Positions 59,101-64,000 of a stretch of 64,000 nt of DNA are shown piece by piece (positions within the stretch are counted from its first letter, which is position 1; each line of letters opens with the position of its first letter). The stretch is from a virus. The stretch lies in IMG/VR virus record IMGVR_UViG_3300027963_000043, positions 1 through 64,000 of that record; one strand, 5' to 3'. A program made the position numbers and the translations under genes. The notes beneath the pieces are model-generated. The model made no database searches. It had not been told where the DNA came from and saw only the letters and a program-made list of their open reading frames with translations.

Positions 59101-59854
59101 TTCCAAAATAATCTCTTCTTTCTTCGTAAAGATTTAAATATGGATTATAAATTGTATGCTCATTTCCTTTATCTCCATAGGTATATTTATAATCTGTAAA
59201 TTGAAAATTATAATAACCTGCAAAATCTACTATTGGAACATCATCCCAATATATAGATCTCGCTTCTCTTGGAGCATTATCAATTGAGTATGGACTAAAA
59301 GAAGCGCTAGAATATCCAATATCTCCAGTAGTTTTAGTATCAAAAGTATAAGTATAAATTCCAGATACTAATCCTTCTATAGGGCCTTCAGAAATTAAAT
59401 CTAATACTCCTAATTGTGATACAGTATTAAAAGCTCTAGTATTTTTAAATCTTTCTGTTAAAAAAGTTCCATTATCTTGTCTAGTTGATCCTATTTCAAC
59501 GTTATTATCATGACTTACGCCATAAATTATTCTTAAATTGGGAGTTTCAGGAAACGCAAGATATGGTACTTGAGAATTAAAAGTTTGGTATGTCGCTCCA
59601 GTCATCATTGCCAATGGAGTGTATCTAGCTAAAAATCCACTTGGTCCTCTGTAAAATCCTCTAAGTGGCTGTCCAGCAGTAATTGTAGAATCAGGAAGTC
59701 TACTTCCACTAAAAGATAAAGATAAATTTCCAGCACCTCCACCATCATCTTGAGCAGTGCTTTCTGGAAAATTATATCCTGCTGCACCAAAACCAATATT
59801 TCCAGGAAATAAAATATAACTCAAACCATCTGCATATTTATTACTATTTCCCAT
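56162..59854 (-). CDS. J: Tail tip protein, lambda J-like (1230 aa)
   Basis: The hallmark LGVLDLISEGPIEGLVSGIY lies near residues 150-170, followed by YWDDVPIVDFAGYYN, FDIRFYLYRVF-like beta modules and a W-A-V-D-V-V-K segment, as in the TipJ family forming the central hub and host-contact tip of lambda-like tails. A phage-tail attachment region (about 480-640) has KQEAYKVLNDMASIFRGILY. The C-terminus has a fibronectin-III-like domain (about 1095-1215). It binds the host receptor and contacts the tape measure. Encoded opposite to the tape measure, unlike lambda. Confidence 0.88.
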   Translation of the reverse strand: MGNSNKYADGLSYILFPGNIGFGAAGYNFPESTAQDDGGGAGNLSLSFSGSRLPDSTITAGQPLRGFYRGPSGFLARYTPLAMMTGATYQTFNSQVPYLAFPETPNLRIIYGVSHDNNVEIGSTRQDNGTFLTERFKNTRAFNTVSQLGVLDLISEGPIEGLVSGIYTYTFDTKTTGDIGYSSASFSPYSIDNAPREARSIYWDDVPIVDFAGYYNFQFTDYKYTYGDKGNEHTIYNPYLNLYEERRDYFGRQVDRNKYPLQTCLTSQKGDNLYGYYLVSGSKYILNPKTYYVYNTDISSIKINIKINGLYENILTGINAGDVEKQNFNIRFYLYRVFKDGQVDLLNTSKYSPYTKDFYSKDQVSIFGKVANSPVVFTYEFAIRPYAENSPSFEILPNQIGWAVDVVKEVKESIGPGFSTSATVDSITEVYSDRFVYPDSALIYSKFDARYFSSVPSRSYKVRLLKVKVPVNYDPITKNYSGPWNGKFKIAWTDNPAWCFYDLISNNRFGIGRYINSDLIDKWTLYEIGQYCDELVDDGSGGLEPRFSCNVYITTKQEAYKVLNDMASIFRGILYYSAGQISVAQDSKKDPIYSFNNSNILNGNFNYSDSSKKSRKTVAIVRYNDMKDNYKPAIEVVEQKDALMKYGIRETEISAFGCTSKNQARRLGKWLITTENFETEIIEFDAGIEGNFLKPGDVISVYDQNRRSLAYAGRTLELTTGYAILDLPYNYENTYPITGANVNNSLVFNVLTPTYNFNFGTQLGDLYATGYSAISSGVSGLNSSFLRKSQLQYVTIDNPKNYLTSGSGIYSNNIRINFPYITNIPENISSVGMTRVGNVFTKTVADGWNKHAYSSLAYSKNMFAEATSNFTDKYVMFGLNTDQTTDESYTSLDYAWYFVNNGTLQIWESNAQIITNLGSYTTSTKLRINYDGEWITYLKDNVIMRATPVKNKNQYFYFDSSFYSNGASINANYGTFPLNDNLSPLPKNAIWSIDVSTTGYLEAGVNTQSKINNPLANKYPGYYLESYLNKPTLYRIISISETDSNIFKINGLQYNPNKYDDIDKMKISLPDSYSRSTPPSSPTLSLSTLYRAPDNVTDPGAYLVGAAGSTPYSTNQGGINSIMYNVQPSSSAKSSDYYKIYLKYLNTFTSTAPEESYLIDTLSSQNIKSTIDYSVGFIHPFVTPTGIGNYYFRAYAVNKIGELSTPTDATINFATQANVFSVISSGRNLY

Positions 59855-59858
59855 AAAA

Positions 59859-60650
59859 TTAAAATGGTAAAGATTTCATACTCTCTTGATTTATTAAATA
59901 ACATCTAGAGTTAAAAAGATATTGATCTGATCCTTCATATTTTTGTTGTAAATTTGAGTCATAATAATCACTTTTATAAACTCTATACAAGTAATCATAA
60001 TTTGCAAAAACATTATTTCCACCAATTACAAGTTCTCCATATCCTACTGGCACGGGACCACCTTCACCAACTGTATTTACTGGTCCATTAAAAAGATAAG
60101 ATGTTGGTCCTCCAGATTCTCCTCCTCCGTCAATTGGATTAGCTTGTTGAGCTGTAAATGGAACATTTGGTGGTGGTTTGGATAATAACTGACTTACTCC
60201 AGCAGCAATTAATCCTATTCCAGCTAATCCTATTCCAATTGCTAAAGGTATAAGTGGAGGATATAATACTCCAAGAACTACTGCTGCGCCAACCGTAGCA
60301 CTACCAGCTGCAACTTTAAAATATGGATTATTGAAAAGATCGCTAAAAAAATCATTTCCAGTGATTTTGGGAATAATATCAATTTTTTCAATTTTACCCG
60401 ATACATCTAAATAAAATTCAGAATTACTTAATTCTTCTAGACTATCAAATGTATTTTTTTCAGTAAATAATTTATTATTATCAATTAAAAACTCAAATTC
60501 ATATTCATTCAAATTACTTAAAAGCCACTTTCTTAATTTTTTGGTATTAGCTTCTATAGCTCTTAAAGCTTCTGAGAGATTTGAGACTTCTAGTTCCCAA
60601 GATTCTCCTATATCTTGTCCTAATTTTCCATGTAAATTTACTTTTATCAT
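59859..60650 (-). CDS. I: Tail tip assembly protein, lambda I-like (263 aa)
   Basis: An N-terminal ubiquitin-like domain (MIKVNLHGKLGQDIGESWEL; SLSEALRAIEANT-like helix) precedes a glycine/alanine-rich membrane-like hydrophobic region (about 105-150; AVVLGVLYPPLIPLAIGIGL) and a conserved GPVNTVGEGGPVPVGYGELV near 188-207, the TipI signature. The protein assists tip assembly with J and K. Its stop codon overlaps... no: it starts 3 nt inside the end of the K-like gene (ATGA-type overlap at 60647-60650), so the two are coupled. Confidence 0.85.
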   Translation of the reverse strand: MIKVNLHGKLGQDIGESWELEVSNLSEALRAIEANTKKLRKWLLSNLNEYEFEFLIDNNKLFTEKNTFDSLEELSNSEFYLDVSGKIEKIDIIPKITGNDFFSDLFNNPYFKVAAGSATVGAAVVLGVLYPPLIPLAIGIGLAGIGLIAAGVSQLLSKPPPNVPFTAQQANPIDGGGESGGPTSYLFNGPVNTVGEGGPVPVGYGELVIGGNNVFANYDYLYRVYKSDYYDSNLQQKYEGSDQYLFNSRCYLINQESMKSLPF

Positions 60651-61390
60651 ACTATTTTCCTATATACACTTTCTGTGTGTTTTTTATAAATATTTGAGTA
60701 TTCATCTATCCTAGAAACAGAATTAATTGGTTGATGTAAAATTTTTTCATCTCCAATATATAAGGCAAAATGTTTTAAAGAATGAAGTTTAATAATTAAA
60801 ACATCATAAATATTTAAATTTTTTTCATTTTTTAACATTTTAAATCCCATTTTTTCCCAAATATTTACAGATAAATTTTCTTCAATAAGTTCTTGTGCGG
60901 TTGTTAAGCATTTATAGTCTTTTTTAATAAAAAGACTCATATTTGTATTAAATTCTTTTTCAAAAAACTCTTTTATTAAAGTAAAGCAATCATATTTTCC
61001 TATTTCAAATGATCTTCCAATATAATTATCTAAATTAATTTTTTTAGATGGATCATAAATTTTAAAAACATCTTTATATGTAGAATATAAAATAATTGGT
61101 ACTCCTAACATTTCTGCGCATTTTATATCTAAATTAGAAAAATCATCATTATCTAAAATAGCATTATGAGAATGATAAATATAACTAATTTTATCTGAAT
61201 CATTTTTAATACTTAAATAAATTGCAGGAGAAATTTCAAAATTATGTTTAGGATTTAAAGATATATTTTTACATTTTTGTGCAAAAAGAATTTTATTTTT
61301 TTGATAAACTACTCCACATGCCTCTCTTTCTTTTTGTTTTTCTTGATGAGCATGTAATCTGATATAATTTTTTATATATTCATTTATCAT
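60647..61390 (-). CDS. K: Tail tip peptidase, lambda K-like: MPN/JAB plus NlpC/P60 (247 aa)
   Basis: The start is the ATG at 61390, 1 nt after the L-like stop; an upstream open extension overlaps that gene and is rejected. The N-terminal MPN/JAB metalloprotease motif is intact: E23 in EACGVV, H73 and H75 in YHSHN, and S85xxD88 in FSNLD. The C-terminal NlpC/P60 cysteine peptidase has C135 in YDCFTL, a His in LKHFALYIG, and LHQ as third element. It probably cleaves peptidoglycan peptides during DNA entry and may process tail proteins. Confidence 0.88.
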   Translation of the reverse strand: MINEYIKNYIRLHAHQEKQKEREACGVVYQKNKILFAQKCKNISLNPKHNFEISPAIYLSIKNDSDKISYIYHSHNAILDNDDFSNLDIKCAEMLGVPIILYSTYKDVFKIYDPSKKINLDNYIGRSFEIGKYDCFTLIKEFFEKEFNTNMSLFIKKDYKCLTTAQELIEENLSVNIWEKMGFKMLKNEKNLNIYDVLIIKLHSLKHFALYIGDEKILHQPINSVSRIDEYSNIYKKHTESVYRKIV

Positions 61391-61391
61391 A

Positions 61392-62774
61392 TTATAAATT
61401 TGGTTGATTTGTGCCAGGAAATCCTCCGAATGGTAAAAATCCATTTAAATAATTTCCATCTTTATCTTTTGGAAGTCCATGAGAATTTAGACCAGTTGGA
61501 TTCTCGCAACCAGGTCTTCTTGGAAAATTTTCTGGTGTTACAATACCACTAGAAACGAGACTATTTCTTTCTGCTTGAGTTAAAAGATTTCTAAATCTAT
61601 CACAAGTTTTTATAAAATCTTCCCCATTTCTATTTGTAGGCCAAATTACAGGTCTAAAAGATGGATTTTTAAGCCATCTTAATCTACAAGCTGTAATTGA
61701 TTTTTCGCAAGTATCAGAAAGCCAATAATTTTTAGTTGGAGGAGCATTAAAAAAATTTGATTTATGATTATTTATACAAACATAATAATATTTAATATTT
61801 TTATTTTGTAAAAATACAAAATCTCCAGAAACATAATCTGCTGAATCGACCCATGAACCAGAATCACCAAGTTTTGCATTAGAATCTACTTGATAACCTG
61901 CCCCAGTTATTCTATGAGAAGCTGCACTAAGATTTTTAAAAATGTCTCCTACAAATAATTCATTATTTTCTGTAGCAACTGGTGGAGCAGTTTTTAATCC
62001 ATAAATTTGTACAGATGGATTTACTGTATTCGCATATATACCACTATGAACAGCTGTAAGCCTACTATTATATTCATAAACGCATCCTTCTCCTCTATAT
62101 TGGAACGGACATTTTGTTGAAAAAATTGTTCTTGATGGTAATACTAAATTTTCTAAATCTAATATTGTAGCTAATTGATATTGTACTGTATTTTTATTTT
62201 CTGCAATTTTTCTATCAATATAATAAATATCTCTTGGTAATTCTATATCATAAATTGATCCATTTGGATTATATGGATTTAATCCTGCGCTAAAATTATT
62301 GTGATTTAAATATTTTAAAAAAGTTTTAATTCTTGTGAATTTTGCTCCAACAATATCTCCAAGGGATTCAATTTGCATTCTAATATATTTATAAAAAGAA
62401 TTATTAGATTTATCTGGAGAAATATTACTTATTGAAAAAGTTGGAGTTGGTTGAGTACCCGCACTCGAAAGCTCAAAACCTTCAGAAAATATTGGAAATG
62501 GATAGTAAAAATTATTTTGAAATTTTAATTGTCCATATTGATATTGACTATTAATGATATTAAATAAATTATAATCATTGTAAACTCTAAATATACCATT
62601 ATTAATTGGTTGATCGGTGTTATTATTATTATAATTTTTCGTTTGAGGAGCTATTTCTGATAAATCAATTTCATATAAAATAATTTGTGCGGATGGTGTT
62701 AATGAAGATATTTCTGAGTTTATCAGAGTACTTCCGCTTATAATTGCATTAAATGTTTCTAGTGATGTTGGCAT
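61392..62774 (-). CDS. L: Tail tip protein, lambda L-like with four-cysteine cluster and CBM-like insert (460 aa)
   Basis: The start is the ATG at 62774 (MPTSLETFNA), 1 nt after the M-like stop; the longer hydrophobic extension is rejected. Four cysteines occur as C222/C231 and C356/C363, spacings 9 and 7, the same as those reported for the iron-sulfur cluster of lambda gpL. Between the pairs (about 295-352) lies an insert with GSWVDSADYVSGDFVF, then YYVCINNHKSN and a Trp, resembling a CBM5/12 carbohydrate-binding fold. A likely tip component contacting surface glycans. Confidence 0.82.
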   Translation of the reverse strand: MPTSLETFNAIISGSTLINSEISSLTPSAQIILYEIDLSEIAPQTKNYNNNNTDQPINNGIFRVYNDYNLFNIINSQYQYGQLKFQNNFYYPFPIFSEGFELSSAGTQPTPTFSISNISPDKSNNSFYKYIRMQIESLGDIVGAKFTRIKTFLKYLNHNNFSAGLNPYNPNGSIYDIELPRDIYYIDRKIAENKNTVQYQLATILDLENLVLPSRTIFSTKCPFQYRGEGCVYEYNSRLTAVHSGIYANTVNPSVQIYGLKTAPPVATENNELFVGDIFKNLSAASHRITGAGYQVDSNAKLGDSGSWVDSADYVSGDFVFLQNKNIKYYYVCINNHKSNFFNAPPTKNYWLSDTCEKSITACRLRWLKNPSFRPVIWPTNRNGEDFIKTCDRFRNLLTQAERNSLVSSGIVTPENFPRRPGCENPTGLNSHGLPKDKDGNYLNGFLPFGGFPGTNQPNL

Positions 62775-62775
62775 A

Positions 62776-63318
62776 TTACTGTGGAACCTCGATGAATTCC
62801 GCTTTAATAGAATAATTATTATAAGAAACAAAAGATGCGTCCCACTGCAAGCAAATAAATAATGTATTTAAACTAGATGCAGATTTTGCATATACTGTGG
62901 GAAGATTGTATATAAAACTCTCAAGAGAATTTCTTGCTCTTAAAAAATGCAATATAGAAACAGTTTCTTTTTCAGATCTATTATCAAATATTAAAGATAA
63001 GTTAATAAGATTATTATTCAATCCAGAAGAAATTCTTTGTTGATAACCATTACCAAAAGCGTTAATTGTTATTTTAGGAGAATTGTTAACAGCAGAACTA
63101 TATGAAGGTTTCCAGAAAAAATTTGGATATAATACTCCATTTAAAAGAATATATCCATCCCATTCAACTTGGAGATTAGAGGTGGTAACTGGATCTTGAT
63201 TTAAATTTGAATCAATGATTGAATAGTAATATTTACTATTACTACCAAGTACTATATCGTACTTATTATAAGTAGGTGCTCCGTTCCAGCTTGAAACTGT
63301 ATCGTAAATACTAGCCAT
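62776..63318 (-). CDS. M: Tail tip protein, lambda M-like with N-terminal CBM-like domain (180 aa)
   Basis: The first gene of the minus-strand tail-tip operon. AGGAGG 10 nt upstream is the strongest Shine-Dalgarno in the window. Residues about 8-55 (SSWNGAPTYNKYDIVLGSNS, then KYYYSIIDSNLNQDP and a W) look like a CBM5/12-type module. The rest is the M-like beta domain (FFWKPSYSSAVNNSPKITIN; GYQQRISSGLN; FLRARNSLESFIYNLP). It caps the tube side of the tip complex. Confidence 0.82.
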   Translation of the reverse strand: MASIYDTVSSWNGAPTYNKYDIVLGSNSKYYYSIIDSNLNQDPVTTSNLQVEWDGYILLNGVLYPNFFWKPSYSSAVNNSPKITINAFGNGYQQRISSGLNNNLINLSLIFDNRSEKETVSILHFLRARNSLESFIYNLPTVYAKSASSLNTLFICLQWDASFVSYNNYSIKAEFIEVPQ

Positions 63319-63338
63319 ATACCTTTTACCTCCTATAT

Positions 63339-63345
63339 TTTACAC
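63339..63345 (-). promoter_or_regulatory. GTGTAAA element for the tail-tip operon
   Basis: One-base variant on the minus strand, 20 nt before the ATG at 63318, with AGGAGG as Shine-Dalgarno. It is back to back with the plus-strand element at 63355, forming a divergent promoter pair. Confidence 0.55.
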
Positions 63346-63354
63346 TTAAAAGAG

Positions 63355-63361
63355 GTGTAAT
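63355..63361 (+). promoter_or_regulatory. GTGTAAT element for the partial gene at 63370
   Basis: Exact motif 8 nt before the ATG; no Shine-Dalgarno. Nine bases separate it from the divergent minus-strand element. Confidence 0.65.
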
Positions 63362-63369
63362 TATAGTTA

Positions 63370-64000
63370 ATGTTTAATGTATATACTATAGAAAATCAGA
63401 ACTTTTATCTAAATGATTCCTTGGTATCTGGAATTAAAAGTTTTAATGTTGGAGTTGATCTTAAAATATCTCCTCAAATATCTATCAATGATTCAATTAA
63501 TTATACAAAAGATGGTTTGCCAATTGCTCAATTTGACTTATCTTACGTATTAAGTGATAGTGATAGATTTTTGCAATATACAGGAATTAATTCATTCTCT
63601 GGCAAAGTTGAATATGGAGATAAATATGTAACATTTACAGATGGATATTTGACTAATTATTCTTTAAATTATAGATTAGGAGAATATCCAATTGTTGATA
63701 TAAAAGGAGTTATTTTTAATTGGCCAGCTTCTCAAATATCATTTACCCCAAAACCAGTAAATTTAAATACATTTAATGTCGGAGATCCATGCTTTATTGA
63801 TACAAATATAGGAATTTTTAATGAAAATAGAGTACAGTCTTTCGTAACTAATATTGATATCAACCGTATTCCTAATTATACTATTGGTAATTATTCACCA
63901 GATACTGTATACATTCAATACCCAATAAAACAAGAACTTTCATTTGATACTAGCGCAAGCGATACTGTATTTGTAACAAATCTTCGTAATTTACCAAATT
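63370..64000 (+). CDS. Partial tail-tube-like protein, paralogue 3 (right edge)
   Basis: An open frame from the ATG at 63370 (MFNVYTIENQNFYLNDSLVS) runs past the window end after at least 210 codons with no stop. Pattern similarity to the tube-like proteins at 25505 and 44906: an SFNVGVDLKISPQIS segment where they have NYSxxxxR, then QFDLSYVLSDSDRF versus FNFSYIPDGVTNENR, NYSLNYRLGEYPIVD versus EYSFNVSLGNLPVVN, and VTNIDINRIPNYTIG versus LDYSLSFNRKSYKAI. A probable third member of the family, next to the tail-tip operon. The similarity is read by eye. Confidence 0.6.
   Translation, partial: MFNVYTIENQNFYLNDSLVSGIKSFNVGVDLKISPQISINDSINYTKDGLPIAQFDLSYVLSDSDRFLQYTGINSFSGKVEYGDKYVTFTDGYLTNYSLNYRLGEYPIVDIKGVIFNWPASQISFTPKPVNLNTFNVGDPCFIDTNIGIFNENRVQSFVTNIDINRIPNYTIGNYSPDTVYIQYPIKQELSFDTSASDTVFVTNLRNLPN

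Noticed and set aside
61391-61444. Upstream extension of the K-like gene
   Set aside because: It overlaps the L-like gene; the ATG at 61390 lies 1 nt after that stop and gives the full MPN and NlpC/P60 domains.
62775-62831. Hydrophobic N-terminal extension of the L-like gene
   Set aside because: Looks like a signal anchor but overlaps the M-like gene end; tail-tip proteins lack such anchors and the ATG at 62774 is well placed.
1-64000. tRNA genes, CRISPR arrays, insertion sequences, integrase or attachment sites
   Set aside because: None could be recognised by reading both strands; the only tandem array is coding (39184-39531). A tRNA scan would settle the first point.

Overview
The window is part of a large, AT-rich tailed-phage genome (roughly 30% GC by eye). 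Evidence for a phage is a near-complete virion programme: ERCC4-type nuclease and large terminase, portal, protease/scaffold, decoration protein and HK97-type major capsid protein, head-tail connectors, tail tube, a 2080-residue tape measure protein, and a lambda-like M-L-K-I-J tail-tip set that marks a long non-contractile (siphovirus-like) tail. No integrase, replication genes, tRNAs or CRISPR array were seen, so the genome extends beyond the window. The host is probably a member of the Planctomycetes-Verrucomicrobia-Chlamydiae superphylum, most likely Verrucomicrobiota. The phage carries two PEP-CTERM surface proteins, a pseudopilin with the H-X9-DG signature and a FecR-domain protein, all typical of that group.

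Layout. 1-1.7 kb (minus): small lysis-like cassette (SleB-type cell wall hydrolase, a 27-residue membrane peptide, coiled-coil peptides) of visibly higher GC, bracketed by a duplicated coiled-coil gene. 2.0-3.6 kb (minus): a beta-rich unknown and a GT2-type glycosyltransferase. 3.7-8.5 kb (plus): papain-like proteins, PhoH ATPase and conserved phage unknowns. 8.5-14.1 kb (plus): surface cassette of PEP-CTERM proteins, pseudopilin, small membrane proteins and FecR. 14.1-19 kb: glycosyltransferase, ferritin-like DUF5856 protein, phosphoesterase, zinc-ribbon protein and a phage sigma factor. 18-23.8 kb: packaging and portal. 23.8-26.7 kb: adhesin-like fibre and a tail-tube-like protein. 26.7-29.2 kb: second lysis module (holin-like, overlapping spanin-like pair, pesticin-type muramidase). 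29.2-33 kb: head genes. 33-41.5 kb: fibres. 41.5 kb: GT9-like glycosyltransferase. 42.4-54.7 kb: connectors, tube, chaperone-like genes and tape measure. 54.7-63.3 kb (minus): inverted tail-tip module. 63.4 kb to edge: partial tube-like gene.

Expression. A short element, GTGTAAT, lies just upstream of more than twenty genes on both strands. Where it sits 5-12 nt before the start codon there is no Shine-Dalgarno; where it sits 20 nt or more away a Shine-Dalgarno is present. This fits a late promoter with only a -10 element, read by the encoded sigma factor and yielding leaderless or nearly leaderless mRNAs for one gene class. The surface cassette lacks this element at its head and uses ordinary Shine-Dalgarno sites. 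Its first gene also contains an intrinsic-terminator-like hairpin inside the signal-peptide codons.

The strongest candidates for something new are the GTGTAAT/leaderless system, the phage-borne exosortase-substrate/pseudopilin cassette with its intragenic terminator, a possible PD-(D/E)XK-like module in the tape measure between GFIPNF repeats, and three tail-tube-like paralogues. All functional calls come from reading the sequence; no database search was run.
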